NCBI GenBank assembly: GCA_024699645.1
Contig: JAILPE010000107.1
Coordinates: forward strand, 1 to 52,954
DNA length: 52,954 bases
Source of the DNA: Lachnospiraceae bacterium
Lineage (GTDB): Bacteria; Bacillota; Clostridia; Lachnospirales; Lachnospiraceae
Direction of reading: 5' to 3'
In this document: piece after piece, positions 27,282 to 36,621 of the stretch
Layout of the letters: the number at the start of each line of letters is the position of its first letter
Numbering within the stretch: position 1 is the first letter of the stretch
Made by a program: the position numbers and the translations under genes
Notes under the pieces: generated by a model
Databases searched by the model: none
The model's input: only the letters and a program-made list of their open reading frames with translations
Told to the model about the DNA's origin: nothing

Positions 27282-28214
27282 CTATCTTGCGACAAACGAG
27301 ATCACACCTCTCGAAGATATCTTCAGCTCTCCGAAGGAATCAACATCGTTTTTGGTGAGTGCGACAGGAATCTCCTTATTCTCCTCATTAAAAGCTTTTA
27401 TTTCGTTGCTCTCACTTTCCTGATCGAACGCACACAAAAATGCGTCCGCGCCCGATGTCATCTGTACCAGATCAAGGGCCGTGAGCGTAGAACCGGCATT
27501 TACCCCTGAAAGAACGATCACATAGTCCGCCCCTTCCTGTCTGCACTTGTCAATACTCTCCTGCACTTTATCGCTTAAGAATGACGTCGATCTTCCGCAA
27601 AAGGAATAAGCCACCCTTCCGTCTTCAATAAAAATATCTTTATCCTCATCAAGTACCTGCGGATCCGAGATTGCCACATAGCCCACCTTAGTACTTCCGA
27701 GTTCCGTAATATCGTATTTTAAGATCTTTTCGGTGATATCTTCTTCAAAACCGCTGTATCTGAAATTACTTGAGATCAAAGCGGGACCTTCCGCTTCGAT
27801 CAATTTACGAAGTCCGTCGATGCCAAAACAAAATTCATTCCTGTTCACCACCGCATGACTGTATCCGCATGCCTTCATTGCCCTCATCGCAGCCTGCGCA
27901 TCATCAATGCTTCCGTCTGAACCGACAAAACTGCCGAGATCAACGACATCAACCATAATATTATCTTTTTTCAATTCCTGCGCACGATCCGCGATCTTTT
28001 TGAGGTCGGACTCACTCTTGATTTTTCCGAACAGATTTCCCGTAAAAAGGATCGCTATTTCTTCATGGACCGTCTCCTCAGGGATCTCCTCAACCGTCTC
28101 CTCGACATGCGTTTCTTGAGTAAATTTCTCTTCCTTTGAAGAGCAGGCACTCGCTGTGACGGTAAAGATCGCTGTGATCAACATAAGCGTTATATTTATG
28201 ATCGTTTTTTTCAT
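27282..28214 (-). CDS. Lipoprotein with degenerate 5'-nucleotidase/metallophosphatase fold
   Basis: 310 residues. Lipoprotein signal: MKKTIINITLML... with lipobox ASAC (Cys ~21), then an acidic linker. The remainder aligns in pattern with the UshA/5'-nucleotidase metallophosphatase core, but the metal-binding motifs are altered: expected HTND reads FTGN, DxGD reads DLGS, GNHE reads VNRNEF, and the late GHSH-type motif is not evident. It is therefore probably catalytically dead and may bind a ligand at the cell surface. Start set by GAGGGAG before the ATG at 28214; promoter immediately upstream. Confidence 0.75.
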   Translation of the reverse strand: MKKTIINITLMLITAIFTVTASACSSKEEKFTQETHVEETVEEIPEETVHEEIAILFTGNLFGKIKSESDLKKIADRAQELKKDNIMVDVVDLGSFVGSDGSIDDAQAAMRAMKACGYSHAVVNRNEFCFGIDGLRKLIEAEGPALISSNFRYSGFEEDITEKILKYDITELGSTKVGYVAISDPQVLDEDKDIFIEDGRVAYSFCGRSTSFLSDKVQESIDKCRQEGADYVIVLSGVNAGSTLTALDLVQMTSGADAFLCAFDQESESNEIKAFNEENKEIPVALTKNDVDSFGELKISSRGVISFVAR

Positions 28215-28253
28215 GGACAAGCTCCCTCTTCTTTGTACGATATTCCCCGATAC

Positions 28254-28282
28254 AGTATAATGTTCATTCTCTTCTTTCACAA
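28254..28282 (-). promoter_or_regulatory. Promoter of the lipoprotein operon
   Basis: TTGTGA (28277-28282), 17 bp, TATACT (28254-28259), about 40 bp before the lipoprotein ATG. Confidence 0.7.
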
Positions 28283-28290
28283 GTCCTTTT

Positions 28291-28409
28291 TCCGACGGAC
28301 CGCATTATCGTCTCTTTACTCGAAATGTATATCACAAATCTTTTTCCGGCGGATCGCGCTATTGTCTTTTCACGGCGGACCGCATTATTGTTCATTATCG
28401 CGGAACGTA
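28291..28409. repeat. Degenerate repeats between divergent promoters
   Basis: Three or four diverged copies of a tccggcggaccgcattattg-like unit with irregular spacing (54 and 26 bp). They lie between the minus-strand lipoprotein promoter and the plus-strand mscS promoter. Confidence 0.6.
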
Positions 28410-28414
28410 CATTA

Positions 28415-28443
28415 TTGAAATGGCTTTAAAAAAATTTTATAAT
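28415..28443 (+). promoter_or_regulatory. Promoter of mscS
   Basis: TTGAAA (28415-28420), 17 bp, perfect TATAAT (28438-28443), 60 bp before the start codon. Confidence 0.88.
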
Positions 28444-28502
28444 CTTATCATATGGTTTTTATCAATAATGTGAAACACCAAAAATATGAAGGAGGCATTT
28501 AA

Positions 28503-29306
28503 ATGGACGAATTTTTAAACTTTTTGGCAGAAACAGGAACCGATTTTGCACTTCGCCTCATAGGCGGTATCGTTCTGCTTTTCATCGGTATCAAGGTCTC
28601 GAAAAAGATCGTAAAGATAATCGATAAGAGTAAAAAGATCCAAAAGATCGAGCCAAGCGTAAGAACTTTCCTCAGAAGCGCGCTCACCATTGTTCTTTAC
28701 GCGGCCGTTATATCAAGTGCTGCGATAATCTGGGGCATCCCGACAACATCATTTATGACCGTCTTTGCCTCTGCCGGTGTGGCTGTCGGTCTTGCACTTC
28801 AGGGTTCTCTCTCAAATCTTGCTGGAGGCATCATGATACTTCTCTTCAAGCCTTTTAAGGTCGGAGATTATATCGAAGGTGTTTCATGCGCCGGGGTAGT
28901 TCAGGAGATCACCGTGATGTACACAAAGCTCCTCACTCTCGACAACAAAGTCGTTGTCATTCCTAACGGCACCCTCACCAATTCAAACATCACCGACTAC
29001 TCCACCATGCCCCTCAGGCGTGTCGATCTTACTATCAGCGCTTCGTACGGTGATGATATCGATAAGGTTAAAAGCGTCCTCCTTAAGACAGTTAACGCCC
29101 ACGAGCTCGTTCTTAAAGACCCCGAGCCTTTTGTCAGACTCCTTGCCCATAAAGAGAGTTCGCTCGATTACACCGTAAGGGTTTGGGTTAAGGGTGAAGA
29201 CTACTGGACTGTATATTTCGATCTTACGGAAAACATTAAAAAGGCATTCGATGCAGAGGGCATTTCAATACCTTTCCGTCAGCTCGACGTTACGATCATA
29301 AAATAA
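28503..29306 (+). CDS. mscS: Small-conductance mechanosensitive channel
   Basis: 267 residues, the length of minimal MscS. Three membrane helices: LRLIGGIVLLFIGIKV, SALTIVLYAAVISSAAIIW, and the pore-lining TM3 region FASAGVAVGLALQGSLSNLAGGIMILLFKPFKVGDYIE with its Gly/Ala pattern; then the beta domain (VVVIPNGTLTNSNITDYS) and the C-terminal vestibule domain. It opens under membrane tension to release solutes in osmotic downshock. GGAGG precedes the ATG; a single-gene unit. Confidence 0.95.
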   Translation: MDEFLNFLAETGTDFALRLIGGIVLLFIGIKVSKKIVKIIDKSKKIQKIEPSVRTFLRSALTIVLYAAVISSAAIIWGIPTTSFMTVFASAGVAVGLALQGSLSNLAGGIMILLFKPFKVGDYIEGVSCAGVVQEITVMYTKLLTLDNKVVVIPNGTLTNSNITDYSTMPLRRVDLTISASYGDDIDKVKSVLLKTVNAHELVLKDPEPFVRLLAHKESSLDYTVRVWVKGEDYWTVYFDLTENIKKAFDAEGISIPFRQLDVTIIK

Positions 29307-29327
29307 TAAAATGATAAAGCACGAACG

Positions 29328-29361
29328 CCCCGGCAGGTTAAAGGCCCATCGGGGAGTTTTT
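29328..29361 (+). terminator. Terminator of mscS
   Basis: GCCCCG...CGGGG hairpin followed by AGTTTTTAC, 22 bp after the mscS stop. Confidence 0.8.
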
Positions 29362-29379
29362 ACACTTAGTTTTCCGTAC

Positions 29380-30432
29380 TTAGATCCTTGACATCCATAA
29401 CATCGCAAGTTCGGGCCACATTGCCACATCCGCAAAAGCTTTCAGCGGATCAAATTGTTCTTTTACCGGCTCATTTTGTGAAACGTTATCAGCGTCCTTC
29501 GAGGAGCCGCCGGCATTCTCTACTTCAGCGTTTTTCAAGGCGCCGCCGGAAGGTTCTTCGTCGGGGAACTGCGCTTTAAGCTCTGCCACCCTCTCAGGGG
29601 TGACGTTTATCCCTCTGCCTTCCTTCACGGCCTCAACGGCGTTTTCAACCTGCTCCATTGTAAAATCCGGGAATTCTCCTTTGAAAAAATCGGCATTCGG
29701 AACGGATAATCCGTGAAATCCGCCCGGAAAAACATAATGAGCGTACATAACGCCTTTTTCCCTGAGCGCATCGGCAAAGAGATAACTGTTTTCAACCGGA
29801 ACAAGGTTATCGTCCCTCGTCTGCCATATAAAGCACGGAGGGGTATCAGTCGAGACATGTTTTTCAAGCGAGAAATAATCGGTAAGATCTTCCGGCAGAT
29901 CATGCCCTATGAGCGCCTGAGCCGAATATATATGTGTAAATTTTCCGAGCGTGATCACGGGATAAGAAAGAATGACTCCGTCAGGTCTTGCCGAAACTGT
30001 CTCATATGCGGGATTCGGATCGACCACATCTTTATAATGAACCGCAAGACTACCGCAGACATGCGCTCCCGCCGAAAATCCGCACATAAATATCTTTTTG
30101 CCTTCGATACCGTAAAGGCCTGCCCTGCTTCTGATAAATCTCAAAGCTCTTGCCGCATCATTCATAGGCTGATAAAGAAGCGGAACGGACATCGTGATAT
30201 CGGTTGTGTATGTCAGCACAAAAACGTTCATCCCCCTGCCGAAAAACTCAAGCGCAGGTATCTGTGCTTCCGGCGGAACCACCATGCAGTACCCGCCTCC
30301 CGGAACAATGATCATGCAGTCGTGCATCGTACCGTCCTCGTGAAGGTACGCCCGAATATTGGGTTCAAAACCGTAAGCTGCTTCATAAGCGTACTCGCCC
30401 GTCTGCCATATATTTTCTCTGAAGGTTTTCAT
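29380..30432 (-). CDS. Alpha/beta hydrolase, probable carbohydrate (acetyl) esterase
   Basis: 350 residues, no signal peptide, so cytosolic. Alpha/beta-hydrolase features: oxyanion motif VPGGGYCMV (~40), nucleophile elbow GFSAGAH (~115), acidic residue in QTRDDNLVP and catalytic His in GGFHGLS. This is the pattern of BD-FAE/acetyl-xylan-esterase-like enzymes. The C-terminal ~50 residues are a low-complexity extension rich in Glu, Ala and Asn. The ATG at 30432 has GGGGAGG upstream. Directly follows the GH31 gene, supporting a role in deacetylating imported xylo-oligosaccharides (inference). Confidence 0.8.
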   Translation of the reverse strand: MKTFRENIWQTGEYAYEAAYGFEPNIRAYLHEDGTMHDCMIIVPGGGYCMVVPPEAQIPALEFFGRGMNVFVLTYTTDITMSVPLLYQPMNDAARALRFIRSRAGLYGIEGKKIFMCGFSAGAHVCGSLAVHYKDVVDPNPAYETVSARPDGVILSYPVITLGKFTHIYSAQALIGHDLPEDLTDYFSLEKHVSTDTPPCFIWQTRDDNLVPVENSYLFADALREKGVMYAHYVFPGGFHGLSVPNADFFKGEFPDFTMEQVENAVEAVKEGRGINVTPERVAELKAQFPDEEPSGGALKNAEVENAGGSSKDADNVSQNEPVKEQFDPLKAFADVAMWPELAMLWMSRI

Positions 30433-30515
30433 TCTGATCCTCCCCGATCCGCTCCGGTTTTTCCGTAAAGCTTTCTTTGCGTTCTCTTGTCGTATAATTA
30501 TAAGTACTGAGTAGT

Positions 30516-32555
30516 TCACATGCGTTCGAAAACAGGCATATATTCGATGGGTGCCTTGACTCTGACGGTATTTCCGCCCTCAAATACAGTCTCACAGTCG
30601 TCACAGTGATCTCTGTGCGCAAGCTTCCACTTTCCTGTCGGGAGATATACCTCGCGCTCAAACTCGTTATAACGGAGGATCGGCGCAACAAGATATTTTG
30701 ATCCGAACATATACTGATCTTCCGTTTCCCAGCACTTTGAGTCTTCGGGGAATTCGTAGAACATCGGTCTTATAAGTGGTGAGCCGTTACTGCTCGCCTC
30801 TTCGTACAACGACTTGATGTAGTCGTGCATTCCGATCCTGATGTCGTAATACTTTTTCATTATGGCATAGTTTTCTTCCCCGTAGCTCCAAAGCTCGTTG
30901 GGCTGACCTGTATGAAGATAACCTCCCCCACGTTCCCTCTCGTCGAGTGGAGGAATATTATAAGGTCCCCGGTCACCGTGCATTCTGAGAACCGCCGAAT
31001 AAACAGCGAACTCGTACCAGCGGATAAGAAGCTGCCTGAACTCGGGATCATTGACGTCATCGGTCATAAAGCCTCCGATATCGGTCGTCCACCACGGGAT
31101 CCCCGCAATGCCCATATTAAGACCGCATTTAACCTGATCTGCGAATGCTTCGAAAGTCGAGGGTACATCTCCGGACCATACGACATTACCGTATTTCTGT
31201 GAACCCGCCCATGCGCATCTTAAAAGATTTGCAAAAGGCTTACCCTCTTTGGTCATTTCGTCATAGAACACACGGCTGTACATCTGCGGATACATGTTGC
31301 TGACAGCGAGTGCCGGTCCGTCGCAATAACGGTAATTCTCAAAATCATAAACACCGTAATCCGGCTCCGAATTATCGAGCCAGAACGCATCTATTCCAAG
31401 GTCATAATAATTCTTTTTGCATACTTCCCAGACATACTTTCTCGTCTCGGGATTAAACGGATCGATCTCCACGCAGTCACCCTGATAATCGTAGGTCTGG
31501 GCAGCCCCGCGCTCTGTTTTTATAAGAAGCCCCCGTTCCGCCATGGGATAAAAATTCTCGCTTCTCCTATCGACCGAAGGCCACACGGAAACGATGACCT
31601 TGATCCCCATTGAATGAAGCTCGTCTACCATCGCTTTCGGGTTCGGCCAGTATTTTTCATCAAACTTCCAATCACCCTGAACGGTCCAGTGGAAGAAATC
31701 GATAACGATCATGTCGATCTTTATACCTTCGGCCTTATACTTTCTCGCAACCTCAAGTACCTCTTCCTGCGTGCGATACCTGAGCTTGCACTGCCAGAGT
31801 CCCATGAGGTCTTCCGGGAATTCTCCGGCCCTGCCTGTTACGGCCGTGTAGTTTTCAAGGATCTCTTTCGGTGTGTCGCCGGCAGTGATCCAGTAGTCCA
31901 TCTCCTTCGTTGCCCTTGCGACCCACTCGGTATAGTTCTTTCCGAAAGTAACGCGTCCCACCGCCGGGTTATTCCAAAGGAATCCGTATCCGAGCGATGA
32001 AAGAGCAAAAGGAACGGATATCTGCGAATTACGCTGGGCGAGTTCGAGCACACAACCCTTAAGTTCCATAGAGTCCTGCTGATACTGCCCCATTCCGAAG
32101 ATCTTCTCACCTTTGTTTGCTTCAAACTTCGCATTCAGCGCATATTCACTTCCGCCGATGATCCCCTTCCACTCACGGTTAACGATCTTTAAGCACCTGC
32201 TTTCCCGCGAAAGGGTTCCTCCGTACGAACGGAAATACTCGCGGAGTATAAGTCTGTCATCCCGGTAAAAGGATATCACTCCCGCGAAATTAACAGTAGC
32301 TTTGATCCTGCCGTTAGTGATCGTGGCAAAAGGCTGCTTGGATACGGAACCGTCACCGTTTTTGAACTCTTCTTCGGAGATAACGACAACAGCTTCCGCT
32401 GATACCGGCTTTTCGGTCAGTGCCCGGTCGTCACCCGTGAAATCTTTCTGCATGGTGGCCCTGACTCTGAGAGAATTCCTTCCCCAGCCTCTGATCTCAA
32501 GTTTTTCACCGCCGCGGCAACATATAAGTGTTCCGTTTCGATCCTCAAAATGCAT
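30516..32555 (-). CDS. GH31 glycosidase, probably alpha-xylosidase
   Basis: 679 residues, cytosolic. GH31 (beta/alpha)8 enzyme with the nucleophile region FWLDNSEPDYGVY, VIDFFHWTVQGDWKFDEKYWPNP and MHGDRGPYNIPPLDERE. The latter group of motifs and the lack of a signal peptide fit alpha-xylosidases of the YicI/XylS type rather than alpha-glucosidases, but substrate cannot be proved from sequence. The ATG at 32555 has GAGGAG upstream; in-frame GTG codons just before it overlap that site. Paired with an esterase and, farther on, GH51. Confidence 0.88.
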   Translation of the reverse strand: MHFEDRNGTLICCRGGEKLEIRGWGRNSLRVRATMQKDFTGDDRALTEKPVSAEAVVVISEEEFKNGDGSVSKQPFATITNGRIKATVNFAGVISFYRDDRLILREYFRSYGGTLSRESRCLKIVNREWKGIIGGSEYALNAKFEANKGEKIFGMGQYQQDSMELKGCVLELAQRNSQISVPFALSSLGYGFLWNNPAVGRVTFGKNYTEWVARATKEMDYWITAGDTPKEILENYTAVTGRAGEFPEDLMGLWQCKLRYRTQEEVLEVARKYKAEGIKIDMIVIDFFHWTVQGDWKFDEKYWPNPKAMVDELHSMGIKVIVSVWPSVDRRSENFYPMAERGLLIKTERGAAQTYDYQGDCVEIDPFNPETRKYVWEVCKKNYYDLGIDAFWLDNSEPDYGVYDFENYRYCDGPALAVSNMYPQMYSRVFYDEMTKEGKPFANLLRCAWAGSQKYGNVVWSGDVPSTFEAFADQVKCGLNMGIAGIPWWTTDIGGFMTDDVNDPEFRQLLIRWYEFAVYSAVLRMHGDRGPYNIPPLDERERGGGYLHTGQPNELWSYGEENYAIMKKYYDIRIGMHDYIKSLYEEASSNGSPLIRPMFYEFPEDSKCWETEDQYMFGSKYLVAPILRYNEFEREVYLPTGKWKLAHRDHCDDCETVFEGGNTVRVKAPIEYMPVFERM

Positions 32556-32656
32556 AATCACCACTCCTCGCTAAGCCCTCGGAGAGCTTTTACCTTTTTA
32601 ACACACCACTGTACACTTTCTTTAGAGCCTGTTCCGTTCTTCACATTTTTGAAAAC

Positions 32657-33433
32657 TTACACTGCACGGATCGCATCCTTCATGGACTTTACGTATTCCC
32701 CGACATGAGGAGCCGCATCCCTGCCGTACTGCTCGATTATCTTGATGATCGCCGAACCTACGATAGCGCCGTCCGATACTCCGGCCGCCTTTGCAGCCTG
32801 CTCGGGTTTTGATATGCCAAATCCGATCGCACAGGGTACTTTGGTATTTTCACGAACAACCTTAACGATCGAATCAAGATCTGTTTTTATCTCACTCCTC
32901 ATACCGGTAACGCCGAGACTTGATACGATATAAATAAACCCTTCTGCCTCTTTTGCGATCATTGCGATGCGCCCTGCCGAGGTGGGCGCGATAAGTGAGA
33001 TAAGGCTCACGTCATATTTTTTGCATATAGGCGCAAACTCGTCCTTCTCTTCAAACGGAAGGTCGGGAAGGATAAGTCCGTCGATGCCTGCTTCGCTGCA
33101 TTTACCGATAAACTTCTCGGCTCCGTATGAGAACACAACGTTTGCATATGTCATGAACACCATCGGAATAGTGACTTCTTTCCTGAGGTCTTTCACAAGA
33201 TCAAAGATCATATCTGTCTTGACTCCGCCGGAAAGCGCCCTAAGGTTTGCTCCCTGGATCACAGGGCCCTCCGCCGTAGGATCCGAGAAGGGGATACCGA
33301 GCTCAATGAGATCGGCTCCGTTTTTTGCCGCCTCCCTGACTACCTTTGCTGTTGTCTCAAGGTCAGGGTCACCGCATGTTATAAATGCAATGAACGCTTT
33401 TTTATTTTCAAATGCTGATGCAATTCTGTTCAT
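32657..33433 (-). CDS. trpA: Tryptophan synthase alpha chain
   Basis: 258 residues, normal length. Cleaves indole-3-glycerol phosphate to indole. Motifs: FITCGDPDLETT, ELGIPFSDPTAEGPVIQ (catalytic Glu and Asp), LILPDLPFEE, PTSAGRIAMIAKEAEGFIY, GFGISKPEQA. The ATG at 33433 follows AGGAG; longer frames up to 33589 read through the upstream 17-bp repeats. Last gene of the trp operon. Confidence 0.97.
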   Translation of the reverse strand: MNRIASAFENKKAFIAFITCGDPDLETTAKVVREAAKNGADLIELGIPFSDPTAEGPVIQGANLRALSGGVKTDMIFDLVKDLRKEVTIPMVFMTYANVVFSYGAEKFIGKCSEAGIDGLILPDLPFEEKDEFAPICKKYDVSLISLIAPTSAGRIAMIAKEAEGFIYIVSSLGVTGMRSEIKTDLDSIVKVVRENTKVPCAIGFGISKPEQAAKAAGVSDGAIVGSAIIKIIEQYGRDAAPHVGEYVKSMKDAIRAV

Positions 33434-33449
33434 CTCTAAACTCCTTTTC

Positions 33450-33590
33450 TCGTACCGATTTTTCTTCGCATGCCGTTTTTCTTCGCGTACCGATTTTCTT
33501 CGCGTATCGGTTTTCTTCGCATGCCGTTTTCCTTCGCATACCGGTTTTCTTCGCATGCCGATTTTCCTTCGCATACCGGATTTCTGCATG
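33450..33590. repeat. 17-bp tandem repeat between trpB and trpA
   Basis: About eight units of a 17-18 bp element (core tcgcataccggttttct). Because the unit is not a multiple of three and lacks stops, long frames stay open on both strands; these are artefacts. The array ends just before the trpA ribosome site. Confidence 0.92.
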
Positions 33591-33607
33591 TGCTGCCACT
33601 TAATATC

Positions 33608-34798
33608 TCACTCGGAAATATCCTCTCCGCGATATCTTGCGATCGCGGCACAATCCTTATCTCCGCGGCCCGAGATCGTGATAACGATTATCTTATCCTT
33701 TTCCAATGTAGGAGCCAGTTTTCTTGCATATGCCACTGCGTGAGAAGACTCGATTGCAGCGATTATCCCCTCTGTCTTTGCAAGGTATTCGAACGCCTCA
33801 ACGGCCTCATCATCCGTGACGGGTACATATTCAGCTCTGCCCGTATCATGAAGATACGCATGTTCGGGTCCGACTCCCGGATAATCAAGTCCGGCAGAGA
33901 TAGAGTAAACGGGCGCTATCTGACCGTCACTGTCCTGGCAAAAGTAAGACTTCATGCCGTGGAAGATCCCGAGCCTTCCCGTCGCTATGGTTGCAGCAGT
34001 CTCAAACGTGTCAACTCCGCGTCCCGCCGCTTCGCAGCCGATCAGTCTTACCTTCGGGTCTTCGATAAAATGATAAAAACTTCCGATCGCGTTCGATCCA
34101 CCGCCGACGCAGGCTATGACCGCATCGGGAAGTCTTCCCTCTTTTTCGAGAAGCTGTGATTTGATTTCCTTACTGATAACTGCCTGAAAATCACGAACGA
34201 TAGTAGGGAAGGGATGGGGACCCATAACAGATCCGAGGCAGTAATGAGTATCGTCTATCCTCGAAGTCCACTCTCTCATGGCCTCGGAAACAGCATCCTT
34301 AAGTGTTGCCGTACCGGTCTTAACAGGCACAACACTCGCCCCGAGAAGCTTCATTCGGTACACATTAAGAGCCTGACGCTTTGTATCCTCTTCGCCCATG
34401 AAGACTACACATTCCATTCCCATAAGTGCCGCTGCCGTTGCAGTCGCTACTCCGTGCTGGCCTGCACCCGTTTCGGCTATAAGACGTGTTTTACCCATCT
34501 TCTTCGCAAGAAGAGCCTGACCGAGCACGTTGTTGATCTTGTGTGCGCCCGTGTGATTGAGGTCCTCTCTCTTTAAATAGATCCTGGCTCCCCCGAGGTC
34601 ACGCGTCATTTTCTCCGCATAATAAAGTCTTGAGGGTCTGCCCGCATATTCGTTAAAAAGCGTTTCAAGCTCTTTATTGAAATCGGGATCGTTCTTATAC
34701 TTATTATAGGCTTCCTCAAGCTCTATAACCGCATTCATAAGCGTTTCGGGGATATACTGACCTCCGTGTATCCCAAATCTTCCGTTTGGATTTGTCAT
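33608..34798 (-). CDS. trpB: Tryptophan synthase beta chain
   Basis: 396 residues, full length TrpB1 type. PLP enzyme that condenses indole with serine. Motifs: [28 protein letters not shown] (PLP lysine), [29 protein letters not shown], and [12 protein letters not shown]. The 174-bp gap to trpA is filled by the repeat array, unusual because trpB and trpA are normally tightly coupled. Confidence 0.98.
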   Translation of the reverse strand: MTNPNGRFGIHGGQYIPETLMNAVIELEEAYNKYKNDPDFNKELETLFNEYAGRPSRLYYAEKMTRDLGGARIYLKREDLNHTGAHKINNVLGQALLAKKMGKTRLIAETGAGQHGVATATAAALMGMECVVFMGEEDTKRQALNVYRMKLLGASVVPVKTGTATLKDAVSEAMREWTSRIDDTHYCLGSVMGPHPFPTIVRDFQAVISKEIKSQLLEKEGRLPDAVIACVGGGSNAIGSFYHFIEDPKVRLIGCEAAGRGVDTFETAATIATGRLGIFHGMKSYFCQDSDGQIAPVYSISAGLDYPGVGPEHAYLHDTGRAEYVPVTDDEAVEAFEYLAKTEGIIAAIESSHAVAYARKLAPTLEKDKIIVITISGRGDKDCAAIARYRGEDISE

Positions 34799-34881
34799 GA
34801 TTTTCTCACTTTCTGATTTATTATAATTGTATAGTTTATTTCATGCATCCCGGCTTTGTTTCCGGTGCTTTCCCGTTTATC

Positions 34882-35664
34882 TCACCGAGCCGTATGTACC
34901 GCCGCCATAAAGCGCTCCATCTTCGCCCTGTCCTTAAAGCCGTCCGTCTCGATCCCCGAGCTCACATCAAGCGCATATGGTCTCAGTCTTTCGATCGCAC
35001 GCTCCGCGCTGTCCGCGTCAAGACCGCCCGCAAGAAAATAAGGGCGCCGTACTTCCCCGAGCACGGACCAGTCAAATTCTTTTCCGCTGCCCGCTCCGGA
35101 ATCGAGAAGTATCATATCGGCGGTCGATAAGTTCGCCGATCGCACATCTTCCTCCGATGCTACCTTAAAGGCCTTGATTATACGTATTTTCCCGTGTGTT
35201 TGGTCGCTGCTGTCCTCGCCGGTTTCCCCATCTTCTCGTTCAGTTCTGTTCTCGCAGGATTCGCTTTCTTTCCGGGCCGCTGCGTTATTGCAGTTTTCCC
35301 CGTCTTCCCGAGCGGCTCTTTCCTTGCCCGGATTCCGGTACGCCGCGCCGCAGCCGGCTCCGTTCTCTTCGATGAGTTTTCGAAGTCGGGCCACATAGGC
35401 GTCGTCCTCGCTCCCGTGGAGCTGCGCTATATCGATCGTACCGTCCGCGATGAGGCCTGCTACGACCCCGGGTTCCTCATCAACAAAAACACCGACAACG
35501 CTTATCTCGTGTTTCAGCATTTTTCTGAGCGTTGCCGCCTTCCCGGGATCGACATAACGTTTGCTTTTCTTCGCAAACACGAATCCGGCATAGTCAACAC
35601 ACAGCTCATTGACCGCCGTTATATCTTCCGGGCGTCTGAGCCCGCAGAATTTCACTTTTACCAT
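34882..35664 (-). CDS. trpF: Phosphoribosylanthranilate isomerase with a ~58-residue insertion
   Basis: 260 residues against about 200 usual. N-terminal half has KFCGLRRPEDI (catalytic Cys), YAGFVFAKKSKRYVDP and IAQLHGSED; C-terminal half has MILLDSGAGSGKEFDW (catalytic Asp), YFLAGGLDADS and LDVSSGIETDGFKD. Between KLIEE (~100) and KIRIIKAF (~159) is a low-complexity polar insertion rich in Glu, Arg, Gly, Asn and Cys. All catalytic motifs are intact, so the enzyme is probably active with an extended loop. The ribosome site lies in the last unit of the upstream repeat. Confidence 0.92.
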   Translation of the reverse strand: MVKVKFCGLRRPEDITAVNELCVDYAGFVFAKKSKRYVDPGKAATLRKMLKHEISVVGVFVDEEPGVVAGLIADGTIDIAQLHGSEDDAYVARLRKLIEENGAGCGAAYRNPGKERAAREDGENCNNAAARKESESCENRTEREDGETGEDSSDQTHGKIRIIKAFKVASEEDVRSANLSTADMILLDSGAGSGKEFDWSVLGEVRRPYFLAGGLDADSAERAIERLRPYALDVSSGIETDGFKDRAKMERFMAAVHTAR

Positions 35665-35673
35665 ATATTATCC

Positions 35674-35766
35674 ACTTCTCCGGAATCAGACTTTAGGTCT
35701 CCGCGTTACTTCTCCGGAATCAGACTTTAGGTCTCCGCTTTACTTCTCCGAAATCAGACTTTAGAT
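35674..35766. repeat. 34-bp tandem repeat between trpC and trpF
   Basis: Units begin at 35674, 35708 and 35742 (34 bp), core acttctccggaatcagac; the first two are almost identical. The unit nearest trpF supplies its GGAGA ribosome site, so the same candidate site is repeated upstream. Confidence 0.95.
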
Positions 35767-35784
35767 TATCCCCCGTCGCCTCTT

Positions 35785-36621
35785 TCAGAGCATACTTTTA
35801 AGTTCGGCAAGCTTTGCGCTTTTGTCTTCGGCCCGCATAAGCGTTTCACCGACAAGTACCGCATCGGCGCCCATATCCCTGAGTCCCTTTACATCTTCAG
35901 CCGTCTTTACGCCACTCTCCGAAACAAAGATCGTTCCCTCCGGCACAAGTTCCCTAAGCCGCCTGCTGTTACCCGTATCAACCGTGAAATCCCTGAGATT
36001 ACGGTTGTTAACGCCTATGATCCTCGCGCCCGCCCATATCGCATCGGCGACTTCGTTTTCATCATGTGTCTCAACGAGTGCCGAAAGACCGAGCGTGTCG
36101 CAGATAGCAATATAACTCTTAACCACTTCCTTCGGAAGTATTGAGCAGATAAGAAGGACCGCTGATGCGCCGCAAACCTTCGCCTCGTAGATCATATACT
36201 CATCAACGGTAAAATCTTTCCTGATACAGGGAATATTCACACTGTCCGTAATCTTACGAAGGTGTTCGAGGCTTCCCTTGAACCACTTCGGTTCGGTAAG
36301 GACGGAGATGCAGTCGGCACCGGCCGCCTCATAGGCGCGGGCTATCGATTCATAAGGATAATCTTCGGCGATGAGTCCCTTTGAGGGAGACGCCTTTTTG
36401 CATTCACATATAAATGACATGCCCTTGTGCGCAAGAGCCTTTTCAAACGCAAATTGTTCTCTTTGAGCACTCTTCCCAGACGCACGCGAGGCGGCAAACA
36501 AAGCTTCATCTGCTTTTGCGACTTCGAATGCCTGCTCTTTTATCTCTTCGATCGGTACTTTTTCCTTTGCCGCTTTCACACGCTCACGGGCGTATTCTGC
36601 GATCGTGTCGAGTATCGTCAT
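35785..36621 (-). CDS. trpC: Indole-3-glycerol phosphate synthase
   Basis: 278 residues. Closes CdRP to indole-3-glycerol phosphate. Motifs: [13 protein letters not shown] (catalytic Lys), [72 protein letters not shown] and [11 protein letters not shown]. Starts inside the trpD stop (ATGA overlap), indicating translational coupling. Confidence 0.97.
   Translation of the reverse strand: MTILDTIAEYARERVKAAKEKVPIEEIKEQAFEVAKADEALFAASRASGKSAQREQFAFEKALAHKGMSFICECKKASPSKGLIAEDYPYESIARAYEAAGADCISVLTEPKWFKGSLEHLRKITDSVNIPCIRKDFTVDEYMIYEAKVCGASAVLLICSILPKEVVKSYIAICDTLGLSALVETHDENEVADAIWAGARIIGVNNRNLRDFTVDTGNSRRLRELVPEGTIFVSESGVKTAEDVKGLRDMGADAVLVGETLMRAEDKSAKLAELKSML

Noticed and set aside
33408-33651. 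Several 60-70 residue Arg/Lys-rich ORFs on both strands
   Set aside because: They arise from the 17-bp tandem repeat, which lacks stops in many frames; no ribosome sites fit.
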